Of a DNA stretch of 64,000 nt, positions 43,342 through 51,576 are shown one piece after another. Within the stretch, counting starts at the first letter, position 1. Each line of letters starts with the position of its first letter. Position numbers and translations under genes: made by a program. The notes below the pieces were generated by a model. It was given only the letters and a program-made list of their open reading frames with translations, made no database searches and was not told the origin of the DNA. Origin of the DNA: Roseibacillus sp. (lineage in GTDB: Bacteria; Verrucomicrobiota; Verrucomicrobiia; Verrucomicrobiales; Akkermansiaceae); assembly GCA_002686085.1 (NCBI GenBank), contig NZAC01000049.1:1-64000 (forward strand). Reading direction: 5' to 3'.

Positions 43342-44565
43342 CTATTCATTGAACTTCAGGCGATGGCGGCCCTCGGAGTCGAATTCGAGGGTGATGGCGT
43401 TGGCGCTGACCTCACAGTTTTCAGTGTCAGCGAGCTCTCTGGCGAGGTCTGAACTGACGAACAGGGTCTCCAGATGAAGGGTGTTGGGAATAAACATCCA
43501 TCTCTGTTCCCCGTAGCGCTCACTCATACGCCGGACAACCTCCTCTTCGTCATTCAAGGTACATGGAATCGCCATTCGGCGCATATCTCCGGTTGTGAAG
43601 ACGTTGGTAAAGGTCTTTTTCTCGTCGATGGAGTCTCTTAAACGGCGGGTAATGAAGTCCGATAGACCCACCCCGATGGCATTGCCTTGGCTTGCCTCGG
43701 AGAGGGCGAGAGCGGCAATCGCCTGAATCCTTGGGCGGATCAGATCCTCGTAACCATTGACTCCTCGATATCCGATAACGTTGGTATCCATTCCGGTTCC
43801 ACTGAAGGTTTTTCCAATTTCATTCACGATTAGAACATTAAGTTCATCGACGGGTAGAGAAGGAAAATAAGAGCGATGTTTTTCAAGAAGGGCAGGCTCA
43901 CGATCCAGAATCTCCTCAGGGCGTATCGCATGCACCTCGGCAGTCCTGTCGAATCCATCTTCAAGCAGCGCTAGTCCACCATAGATTTTTCCAGAATTAA
44001 TCACACATTCTCCCATTTCGAGCAGCATGTCCTTCATTTTGGGAGTGGGTGCAGAGTGAAAGGTTTCCGCCGATTGGATCTTGCCCATGCCCACGACCAT
44101 CATCTTGGTAAGTCCACTCTGAACCGGTCCCGAGAAGCAGGTGTGAAGTTTGATGCGATTGAGAACGAGAACACCGGAGGCCTCGAAGCAATGTCGATCC
44201 ATCCAGACCTTTCCTGTTTCCACTTCCCCGATCTGGACCACCTCCATGCTCGATCTGATTTCCATTCCAGTGGCTTCCTCGGTTAGTCCGAGCGAGCGAA
44301 CCATGGCGAGTTGCCCTTCCGCGGTAGCTCCATTATGCGAGCCCATGCATGGTGTGAGAAATGGGACTGCGCCGTTTTTGCGGAGCCAGTCTCCCGCGGC
44401 CCGGGTGATGGCAACGATATTGTCGATGCCACGACTTCCTGCCGTAATGGCTACTTCTCCCCCGGAGGGCGGTAATCCGAGGGAATCCAGTTCCCTGTGA
44501 ACCCGCGACTCCAGATCGGTCAGCGGGCTCGAAATGAGTTTCTGGTGAACTTGATGGACCTCCAT
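43342..44565 (-). CDS. LarA-like (lactate racemase N-terminal family) protein
   Basis: The ORF track gives a GTG/ATG start at 44649, but the ATG at 44565 has a perfect GGAGG 8 nt upstream, so the protein is 407 residues. Blocks match the LarA/DUF2088 family: ITAGSRGIDNIVAI, PCMGSHNGATAEGQ (His region), VLVLNRIKLHTCFSGPVQSGLTKMMVVGMGK (His and Lys region) and LNVLIVNEIGKTFSGTGMD. Lactate racemase uses a nickel-pincer cofactor made by LarB, LarC and LarE, and none of these is encoded here. Many family members are not lactate racemases; this may be another 2-hydroxy-acid racemase or epimerase. No signal peptide, so cytosolic. Divergent from the sulfatase gene with 99 bp between. Confidence 0.75.
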   Translation of the reverse strand: MEVHQVHQKLISSPLTDLESRVHRELDSLGLPPSGGEVAITAGSRGIDNIVAITRAAGDWLRKNGAVPFLTPCMGSHNGATAEGQLAMVRSLGLTEEATGMEIRSSMEVVQIGEVETGKVWMDRHCFEASGVLVLNRIKLHTCFSGPVQSGLTKMMVVGMGKIQSAETFHSAPTPKMKDMLLEMGECVINSGKIYGGLALLEDGFDRTAEVHAIRPEEILDREPALLEKHRSYFPSLPVDELNVLIVNEIGKTFSGTGMDTNVIGYRGVNGYEDLIRPRIQAIAALALSEASQGNAIGVGLSDFITRRLRDSIDEKKTFTNVFTTGDMRRMAIPCTLNDEEEVVRRMSERYGEQRWMFIPNTLHLETLFVSSDLARELADTENCEVSANAITLEFDSEGRHRLKFNE

Positions 44566-44573
44566 TTTTTGTT

Positions 44574-44578
44574 CCTCC
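44574..44578 (-). promoter_or_regulatory. Shine-Dalgarno site that decides the LarA-like start
   Basis: GGAGG on the minus strand, 8 nt before the ATG at 44565, inside an otherwise open upstream extension. It is one of few strong sites in the window. Confidence 0.8.
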
Positions 44579-44664
44579 GGGGGCAGAGAATGGCAGGGCA
44601 CTGGTGAAGGGTGAAGGATTGATTTTCTCGCCAAGCCACGAAATGGCATTCAACTTCTTTAGAC

Positions 44665-46077
44665 GTGCGCTTGATACATATCGTAATGGCAATTGGGCTG
44701 CTTTCTTCCGTTTCCGGTGCGGGAGGGAAGCCGAATGTGCTTTTCATTGCGGTTGATGACCTGAATGACTGGGTTGGGTGTCTTGGAGGGCATCCGCAGG
44801 CCAAGACCCCACACATTGACGCTCTTGCGGAGCGGGGAACTCTATTTGAGCAGGCCCACTGTGCTGCCCCATTGTGTAGTCCATCGAGGACCTCAGTCAT
44901 GATGGGCCTGAGGCCGTCCACGACAGGTATTTATGGAAACTTGAACTGGTTTCGCGACATGCCGCCTTATCGGGATTGGGTAACGCTTCCCCAGTATTTT
45001 CGTGCGCATGGTTACGTGGCGTGGGGCGGAGGGAAATTATATCATCAGCCACACGGAAAATTTTCTGATCCGGCGTCCTGGGACCACCAATACAGTACCA
45101 GGATGGGGACTCCGCATCCGCCTGCGGATCTGCGGTATCGGCACGGTTTGAAAAAGGAATTCTCCAACGTCATTCTCGGCCGTCTGATCGACTGGGCTCC
45201 AATAGAGCAACCTCTTCAGCAAACAGCAGACTGGAAGACCGCTGAGGGTGCGGCTCGTTTTCTGAAGGAAGATCACGAGAAGCCATTTTTCCTCGGATGC
45301 GGTATCTACCTGCCGCACCTACCCTGGTATCTGCCTCGGGAATATTTTGACATGCACCCGCTCGATGCGATCCAGTTGCCTTCCTATCGGCCCGACGATT
45401 TTGAGGATATCCCGGAAGCTGGGCGGCGCATGGCGGCGAAAGACGGGGCAATCATTCGGGGCAGTGGCAAATGGAAAGAGGCAGTGCAGGGGTGTCTCGC
45501 GGCTGGCTCCTTTGCCGATGCCTGCGTCGGTCATGTTCTCCGGGCTCTGGAGAAAAGCCGTTATGCCGACAACACCATCGTGGTCCTCTGGGGAGATCAT
45601 GGGTATGATGTTGGGGAGAAGAAATTCGCTAAATCTGCGCTCTGGGAGCAGAATACGCGCACGCCTTTGATTATACATCTTCCCGAGGCACTAGGAGGGA
45701 ACCGAGAGGCCAGCTCCTGCAGGCGCCCGGTAAGTCTTCTCGATCTTTATCCAACGCTCATTGATCTTTGTGGCCTGCCCCCCAATGGCAGGGTCGAGGG
45801 GCGAACGATAGCCCCTCTCGTACGTGACCCCAAAAGGCAGTGGCCTTACCCGGCAGTAATCACTCATTCGCCCCACTGGCATGGCCCCAATCACGCGGTG
45901 CGTTCTGAGTCGTTTCATTATATCCATTATGGGAGGGGCGGGGAGGAACTATACGACGTGTCCAAAGATCCAAACCAGTGGCGTAATCTTGCAGGGGATT
46001 CAAAATACGGGGTAATTAAGAAGGGTTTGAGGAAATGGCTTCCAGAAACAAACGCGCCGCACTTTCGCCCAAATTAA
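44665..46077 (+). CDS. secreted sulfatase, iduronate-2-sulfatase-like
   Basis: A 470-residue type I sulfatase. The GTG at 44665 gives a signal peptide (MRLIHIVMAIGLLSSVSGAGG). Metal and catalytic blocks are visible: LFIAVDDLNDW, CSPSRTSVMMG (the Cys becomes formylglycine), GGGKLYH, and WGDHGYDVGEKKFAKSALWEQNTRTPLIIH. The DDLNDW and GDHGYDVGE forms are typical of the iduronate-2-sulfatase-like subfamily (S1_7-type), which acts on sulfated uronic acid or fucose-rich glycans. It needs a formylglycine-generating enzyme or anSME, which is not encoded in the window. The 3' end is normal. A hypothetical beta-propeller gene follows 55 bp later on the same strand. Confidence 0.92.
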   Translation: MRLIHIVMAIGLLSSVSGAGGKPNVLFIAVDDLNDWVGCLGGHPQAKTPHIDALAERGTLFEQAHCAAPLCSPSRTSVMMGLRPSTTGIYGNLNWFRDMPPYRDWVTLPQYFRAHGYVAWGGGKLYHQPHGKFSDPASWDHQYSTRMGTPHPPADLRYRHGLKKEFSNVILGRLIDWAPIEQPLQQTADWKTAEGAARFLKEDHEKPFFLGCGIYLPHLPWYLPREYFDMHPLDAIQLPSYRPDDFEDIPEAGRRMAAKDGAIIRGSGKWKEAVQGCLAAGSFADACVGHVLRALEKSRYADNTIVVLWGDHGYDVGEKKFAKSALWEQNTRTPLIIHLPEALGGNREASSCRRPVSLLDLYPTLIDLCGLPPNGRVEGRTIAPLVRDPKRQWPYPAVITHSPHWHGPNHAVRSESFHYIHYGRGGEELYDVSKDPNQWRNLAGDSKYGVIKKGLRKWLPETNAPHFRPN

Positions 46078-46132
46078 TATGAACGCCAAGGATGCCGTTT
46101 GACTGGTAGAGCCTTTCCCATAAGAGTCAATC

Positions 46133-47719
46133 ATGGCGCCGTTAGAGTGGCCCGGACGACTGGGTATCTTTTTGCTTCTGGCAATGATGGCTGTCGGGAA
46201 TTCGTCCGCCCAGACAGGTCTCGACACTTTGGAAGATAGAGCAAGACAATCCAAGGTTCGTCTTAAGACGGGGCCAGCGCGGTGGGCGGTCAGGGCCACT
46301 CTTCAAACTGGTGCAAGGTTCGGCATGAGGGTTGTCAGTGCTCCGCCCGATTTTGAAATTCGTATTGTCGTGAAGCCAGATGCAGACAAGCCGGAGCCCT
46401 TTGCAAGGGTCGTAGCGCGGGCGGGAAAGTGGGCGGTGGAAGAGATTGGCGGACTTAAGGGAATCTATCAGCCGTGGGAGGCTCCTTTCTCGTACGAGGT
46501 TGTTGCCCAACTTCTCAGTGAGGCGTGGCCGCCATCTTATGCGCGGGGTGCTGAGCATACCCTGAGCAGGCGGGTGGGAGAGACGATTGTGGTGAGGGCG
46601 CCCCTTTCGCCTTCGCAGAAAATGAAGGCAGAGTCGTTTCTCCTTAAATTGAGGGGAGCTCAGGCGAAACCAGGGAGTGAGCTCGCGCAGAACCTTGCAG
46701 AAATACGCCGTCGGCTTTCGGAAGGGAATCAGTTGAGAGTGGACGAGGTAACAGGTTTCATGGAGCGAGTTGCGGCTGGACCGCTTGACCTTGAGTATAG
46801 CCGGGTAGAGTGGCTAGAAGAGCCGCCGGAGATACCTCTCATCCAGGAATACCCAGATTACAGTGCGCCTCTTCCCACGGACCGGGATGGCATCGTGATG
46901 ATTGGCCGGTCCGGTTCTTGGCGTCCCGGCTATCCAGAACTCGACCCCGGGGGGCACCTCCTGAATCTTGATACGGGAAAGATTCTCCGCATTCCCTTCG
47001 CCGGAGGACCCTGTGTTCCCGGTTGCTTTACGGATCAACGGAGCAAGGTTGTGGTGAGCGCGGCTGCAAAGGATGGGACGGGAGTAGACCTGTTCCTGGT
47101 GGATTTATTGCAGGGAACACAGATGAAACTGGGGGGTGATACCCTGACAGGAGGGATATGTCGAAGCCCGGCGCTATCTCCTGATGGCCAGACGCTGGCA
47201 GTAGTCTTTTCAACGGAGCCAGGGAGAGATCAGGTCTATCTTCTGTCCTCGAACGAAGCTGAGCCTCAGCCCCTTGGAGACCCATTGGATATTCGGAGCC
47301 TTTCTTGGTTAGGTGATGGAACCGGCCTTGTGCTTCTTGTTGGTGAAGGGGTTCAGAAGATAGACAATAGGTCTGGAATGCGCATTGTACAGCTGGGTCT
47401 TGATGGTGGTGTATCCGGGATACGGAGCGATACCGGGTCTTTTGCGACGGTGGCAGGAAAAGATTCTCAGCGCATCCTTTTCCGGGGCCGCGACCAGCTC
47501 TGGTATACCTGCGGCCCAAAGGGCAAGAGTGTATCAAAAGTTGGGAACGGTCTGAAGGACCTTGCTGATCCGGCGGTCAATCCCGAGGGCACCCACGCCG
47601 TGATGATTGGACGAGATGCAGAGGGCCGAACCTGGCCGATTGTGGTGGATCTGGTCAGCGGGGAAAGGTTTCCCGTCAAAGTAGAGCGGGGGCGCTGGCT
47701 TCATCCGGCGTGGCGGTAA
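46133..47719 (+). CDS. exported protein with TolB-like beta-propeller, unknown function
   Basis: A 528-residue protein with a signal peptide (LGIFLLLAMMAVGNSSAQ). Residues ~30-230 are a unique region with a DUF1570-like or peptide-binding flavour that I cannot assign (IYQPWEAPFSYEVVAQLLSEAW, QKMKAESFLLKLRGAQ). Residues ~240-528 read as a TolB/WD40-like propeller with repeated blades (SPALSPDGQTLAVVFSTEPG, PQPLGDPLDIRSLSWLGDGTG, PAVNPEGTHAVMIGRDAEG). Its stop is 1 bp from the stop of the convergent DUF1501 gene. It could be co-transcribed with the sulfatase upstream. No catalytic motif is seen, so a binding or scaffolding role in the envelope is all that can be proposed. Confidence 0.6.
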   Translation: MAPLEWPGRLGIFLLLAMMAVGNSSAQTGLDTLEDRARQSKVRLKTGPARWAVRATLQTGARFGMRVVSAPPDFEIRIVVKPDADKPEPFARVVARAGKWAVEEIGGLKGIYQPWEAPFSYEVVAQLLSEAWPPSYARGAEHTLSRRVGETIVVRAPLSPSQKMKAESFLLKLRGAQAKPGSELAQNLAEIRRRLSEGNQLRVDEVTGFMERVAAGPLDLEYSRVEWLEEPPEIPLIQEYPDYSAPLPTDRDGIVMIGRSGSWRPGYPELDPGGHLLNLDTGKILRIPFAGGPCVPGCFTDQRSKVVVSAAAKDGTGVDLFLVDLLQGTQMKLGGDTLTGGICRSPALSPDGQTLAVVFSTEPGRDQVYLLSSNEAEPQPLGDPLDIRSLSWLGDGTGLVLLVGEGVQKIDNRSGMRIVQLGLDGGVSGIRSDTGSFATVAGKDSQRILFRGRDQLWYTCGPKGKSVSKVGNGLKDLADPAVNPEGTHAVMIGRDAEGRTWPIVVDLVSGERFPVKVERGRWLHPAWR

Positions 47720-47720
47720 C

Positions 47721-49070
47721 TCAGGAAATCACATCCCAGACCGGTCTGCCACTTGAGATCGGAACGGGGCGATTCTGAAGGTCGTGGATCATGGTTTCAG
47801 GGTCAATGCCGAGTAGCTGGTAGATGGTTGCGGTCAGGTCTTCCGGAGTCACAGGGTTCTCTTCCGGGGCGCTGGCGGTTTTGTCGGATTTTCCGTAGAC
47901 GAATCCTTTTTTCACTCCCCCGCCGGCAAGGAGAACGGAGTAGCATTGAGGCCAGTGATCACGGCTTACGTTTTTATTGATTTTAGGCGTGCGTCCGAAC
48001 TCGCCCATCCAAACCACAAGAGTCTCATCGAGCATTCCCCGTTGATCAAGGTCCTCCAGCAGGGTAGGGAGAGTCTGATCAGTAATTGGAAGGTGGTATC
48101 CTTCAACGATGGGATACATCCGGGTGTTGTCGAAGCCATGAGTATCCCATCCCCCATCGTTGATCCTGCGACCTCCAATACTGCTTGCGAAATAGACGGT
48201 GGTAAACTTGACCCCGCTTTCGGCAAGACGCCTGGCGAGGAGGCAGCCTTGACCGTAGGTGGTGCGTCCGTAGCGGTCACGAAGCCACTCTGGTTCCTTG
48301 CTCAGGTCGAACGCATTGCGGGCGCGCTCTGAGTTAAGCATACGCAGGGCCCGGTCGTAGTACTGATCCATTCCACGTGCTTCAGCGGAGCGATCCATCA
48401 GGCGCGATTGCCGGTCAATGAGTTTCTGGAGTCCGCGATGGTGATGGAGGCGGTCAATGTCGAGACCATGTGGCAGGCTGAGCTCCGGGAGGCGAAAGTC
48501 CTTGGAGTTCGGATCCCGGGGAATAAAGAGGGGGTCATGTTTCTTTCCGAGGAAACTGGCATGTTGACCCGGAGTCCGGGATCCATCCGCTACCACGTGA
48601 GGGTAGCTTACAAAGGTGGGCAGTTCGGCTACTGTTCCCGGAGCAAGGCGGTCCACAACCGATCCGTAGGCGGGATAAAGGTCCGGCAGGTCCCGCAGGC
48701 GCTGGTCGTCACTCGGCGGCTGCTGCCCGGTCAGGGCATAATAGCCGGCCGAATTGTGATTTTTCATGGTGTGATGAAGAGTGCGGATCACTGTGCAGCG
48801 ATCCATCCATTTTGAGAGTCTGGGGAGATGCTCGCAGATTTCGATGTCGGGGTTGCTGGTGCGGATCTGCTTGTGTGGACTACGGTATTCTTTCGGCGCG
48901 TCCGGCTTCATATCGAGGATGTCGATCTGGCTTGGTCCACCCCACTGGAAAAGGAAGATGACCGATTTTGCCTTTGGCGCGATCGGGATCTCGAGTGGTT
49001 CTTTCTCAGCCCCCTCGAGAATTCTCGGCACGGTGAGTCCAAGAAGCCCCATGCCGCCTGCCTTGATCAT
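47721..49070 (-). CDS. DUF1501 protein whose Tat signal precedes the first usual start codon
   Basis: The DUF1501 body is intact from SVIFLFQWGGPSQIDILDMKP to VVWMGEFGRTPKINK, SRDHWPQCYSVLLAGGG and the C-terminal TIYQLLGIDPETMI. The first ATG (49070) gives only half of a signal. The frame stays open upstream to a TAA just before 49142, and this extension reads ...SFRALSPEPSRRT directly before MIKAGGMGLLGL, which restores a good twin-arginine motif. No ATG, GTG, TTG or CTG exists in that extension; the only near-start is an ATT at 49125-49127. So the true start is non-standard, or a frameshift or sequence error lies upstream. It is the downstream partner of the DUF1549/1553 gene ending at 49173. 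Confidence 0.85.
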   Translation of the reverse strand: MIKAGGMGLLGLTVPRILEGAEKEPLEIPIAPKAKSVIFLFQWGGPSQIDILDMKPDAPKEYRSPHKQIRTSNPDIEICEHLPRLSKWMDRCTVIRTLHHTMKNHNSAGYYALTGQQPPSDDQRLRDLPDLYPAYGSVVDRLAPGTVAELPTFVSYPHVVADGSRTPGQHASFLGKKHDPLFIPRDPNSKDFRLPELSLPHGLDIDRLHHHRGLQKLIDRQSRLMDRSAEARGMDQYYDRALRMLNSERARNAFDLSKEPEWLRDRYGRTTYGQGCLLARRLAESGVKFTTVYFASSIGGRRINDGGWDTHGFDNTRMYPIVEGYHLPITDQTLPTLLEDLDQRGMLDETLVVWMGEFGRTPKINKNVSRDHWPQCYSVLLAGGGVKKGFVYGKSDKTASAPEENPVTPEDLTATIYQLLGIDPETMIHDLQNRPVPISSGRPVWDVIS

Positions 49071-49172
49071 AGTGCGACGGGAAGGCTCGGGGGAGAGAGC
49101 GCGGAAGCTGGAGCAGGAGGGATTAATAGGTCTGGAGAGTTTTTAGGGTTACTTGTAGCAGGGAAAAAACGG

Positions 49173-51395
49173 TCAGTGTCTGAAGAGAAACTCTTTTGAG
49201 TTGAGAAGGGCCCATGAAATGTCCTCGAGGGCCCCTCGTCTTTCGTTGCCGGGACGATCCGCGATGTGTTGCAGCAGTACTTCCTGTTCCTCAGTAGTCG
49301 GAGGCCTGTTTATTGCCGTCCAGTAGAGCTCAGCCAGAATCTCCTCGGCGCTCAATTTACCGGACAGGAGTTGGTCAAGGCGGTTGCCCTTCGCCTTGAG
49401 AAGAGTGGAGAGGGTCTCTCCACTTGTCATTTCAAAGGCTTGAGCCAGTGAGATTTCATTCAGGCGTTCAGCGTCTGAGTTCAGCAGTCGTGGGGGTTTG
49501 CCAAACAGGTGCAGAAAACGGTCATCATGATGAGGGTTCTTCTCAAGGAACGCGCCCTTGATTCCCGGAAGGGCAAGCGCCCGCTTGATGTTCTCGTATT
49601 GTTTGAATTTTCCAGGTTGGCCGAGTGCAGAGTGAGCGGCATCGAGGAGGACTTCGGCAGGTAGCCTTGTCATGGATGCCCGGGCATAGTTTTCGGAATC
49701 TTCATTATTGGTGCCATCAGCTTCGGTAGAGAGTTGATAGGTGCGAGAGGTTGTGATTCGCAGGATAAGATGTCGCAGGTCGTAGCTGTGGTCAGCGAAA
49801 TCCTTTGCGAGTGCTTCCAGTAACCCGGGGTGGCTGGCCGGGTTGGTGGGGCGGAAGTCATCAACCGGGTTTACCAGACCACGCCCCATCAAGTTGTACC
49901 AGATCCGATTTGCCTGGACCATGGCAAAGAGGGAATTGCTTGGGCCGGTTATCCAATCGGCAAGTTGCTCGAAACGGTCTTGCTCCGCATTCAAGGCAAC
50001 TGCTTCAGATCCCAGAAGTCCCGGCTCAGGTGGTTTTTTACTTCTTGGATCCTTAAACTTCCGCTCTGGGACCAGTTGGACTTCTTGTTCTCCAACGAAG
50101 GTATTCTTGTCGAACTTGTCGCGGCGCTTGTTCTCGATAACCTTGTAGTCAATGCCGTCAAAGAGAGCTGCGAACTTGTAGTATTCATCTTGGGTCCATC
50201 GGTCGAAGGGGTGGTTGTGGCACTTGGCACAACGCAAGCGGGCACCGAGAAAGAGTTGGGCGGTAGCTTCGGAGCGATCGGTTGGATTGCGGAGTGCCCG
50301 ATAGTAGTTAGCTGGAGGATTCTTATAGGTGCTTCCCCGAGCGGTAAGAAGTTCGCGGACGAACTGGTCAATTCCCTTGCCCTGATCAAAGCTTTCGCGC
50401 ATCCAGCCGTGGAAGGCCTCAACCCCGGTGCTGTCGAGGACCTTTTCCTCGTTGCGCAGGAGATCAGACCACTTGAGAGCCCAGAACTGAGAATACTCCG
50501 GTCTTTGGAGGAGTTGCTTAACGAGTGTTTCCCTTTTGTCTTTCGCGGGGTCGGCAACGAAGGAACGAGCTTCTGCAGCCGTAGGTAAGGTCCCAATGAT
50601 ATCAAGGAAGGCGCGTCTGACAAAGGTGGCGTCGTCACACAATCCCGATGGGTTCATGCGGAGACGACGCAGCTTGGTGAAAATGTGCTCGTCGATATAA
50701 TTGAAAGGCACCGGATCATTCCAAGCAAACTCGGGACGCTCAGGGAGAAGGGTGATGCGAGTTGAAACGTGCTTGTTCAAATAACGGGTGAGAACCGTTG
50801 TCTCTCCCGGTTTGAGGAAGGTGACTTTCCCCTTCGGATCTATTTCGGCCAGCAGGTTCGAGAGGCTGTAGGTCGCCCAATAAGTTACGTCGCGTTGCTC
50901 TCCATCTTCGAAGGTCGCCCAAACCCTGAGCTGAAGACTGCGTTGCGGTTCGCTGAAAATGGCAGAATCGGGGGTAACCTCCAGAGAGATCAAGTTGGCT
51001 GCTCCGCCGCTATCATCTTCTGCGCCCTGTGCGATCCAGCGGAGCAAAAGGGAGTATTCCTGCGAATCGACGGCGAAGCGCTCGTTGCCCTTGTGCTCCA
51101 TTTGGAGAGTTGGCTTGCGAAGAATCCAGCTGGCTGCGGGGCTGCTCTTTTTCACCCTTCTTGCGCCTTTCAGAAGAGCCTTATGGTCTTCTGCCGGATT
51201 TTCGCCCCAGAGCGACAGTTTGAGTTCGCCTTTTCCATCCCGATGGCCATGGCAGCCTCCGGTATTGCAGCCGCCCCGGGAAAGGATGGGCATGATGTCG
51301 TTCCGAAAAGAGACGGGCGTTTCTTGCGCAGAGGTGAGATCAATCGGAGACAGGAAAATTCCAAGACACAAATAGACCCGGAAGTGACTCACCAT
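49173..51395 (-). CDS. DUF1549-DUF1553 protein with Ig-like domain and C-x4-CH motif
   Basis: The ORF track start (51476) lies upstream of a better signal peptide starting at the ATG at 51395 (MVSHFRVYLCLGIFLSPIDLTSAQ), giving 740 residues. The N-terminal cytochrome-like part has GGCNTGGCHGHRDG, where the cysteines are separated by four residues (C-x4-C-H), unlike the CxxCH of the other three copies. A Big2-like Ig domain follows (~150-225; VWATFEDGEQRDVTYWATYS). DUF1549 (FVRRAFLDIIGTLPT) contains CAKCHNHPFDRW. DUF1553 (AMVQANRIWYNLMGRGLV, SHPGLLEALAKDFADHSYD) ends ISWALLNSKEFLFRH. It belongs to a subfamily clearly different from the PSCyt1 type. The DUF1501 partner follows after ~100 bp. Confidence 0.85.
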   Translation of the reverse strand: MVSHFRVYLCLGIFLSPIDLTSAQETPVSFRNDIMPILSRGGCNTGGCHGHRDGKGELKLSLWGENPAEDHKALLKGARRVKKSSPAASWILRKPTLQMEHKGNERFAVDSQEYSLLLRWIAQGAEDDSGGAANLISLEVTPDSAIFSEPQRSLQLRVWATFEDGEQRDVTYWATYSLSNLLAEIDPKGKVTFLKPGETTVLTRYLNKHVSTRITLLPERPEFAWNDPVPFNYIDEHIFTKLRRLRMNPSGLCDDATFVRRAFLDIIGTLPTAAEARSFVADPAKDKRETLVKQLLQRPEYSQFWALKWSDLLRNEEKVLDSTGVEAFHGWMRESFDQGKGIDQFVRELLTARGSTYKNPPANYYRALRNPTDRSEATAQLFLGARLRCAKCHNHPFDRWTQDEYYKFAALFDGIDYKVIENKRRDKFDKNTFVGEQEVQLVPERKFKDPRSKKPPEPGLLGSEAVALNAEQDRFEQLADWITGPSNSLFAMVQANRIWYNLMGRGLVNPVDDFRPTNPASHPGLLEALAKDFADHSYDLRHLILRITTSRTYQLSTEADGTNNEDSENYARASMTRLPAEVLLDAAHSALGQPGKFKQYENIKRALALPGIKGAFLEKNPHHDDRFLHLFGKPPRLLNSDAERLNEISLAQAFEMTSGETLSTLLKAKGNRLDQLLSGKLSAEEILAELYWTAINRPPTTEEQEVLLQHIADRPGNERRGALEDISWALLNSKEFLFRH

Positions 51396-51576
51396 CCCCC
51401 CCAAAGATCGTCTCTGGCAGGCTCGGTTCCAAGTGTAAAGTTTGTGGATGGACCAGTCGTGGTGTGAGACGTGCATGCGGGAGGTGGAAGGCAGAGTGAC
51501 TTAAAATAAAGACCGATGACAAAGTTCTGATTGAAACATTCGATCTGATGGATTCGTATGACGGCAACCTATCGCC

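Noticed and set aside
49830-50588. 252-codon plus-strand frame opposite the DUF1549/1553 gene
   Set aside because: Shadow of a gene with clear family motifs; no recognisable domain.
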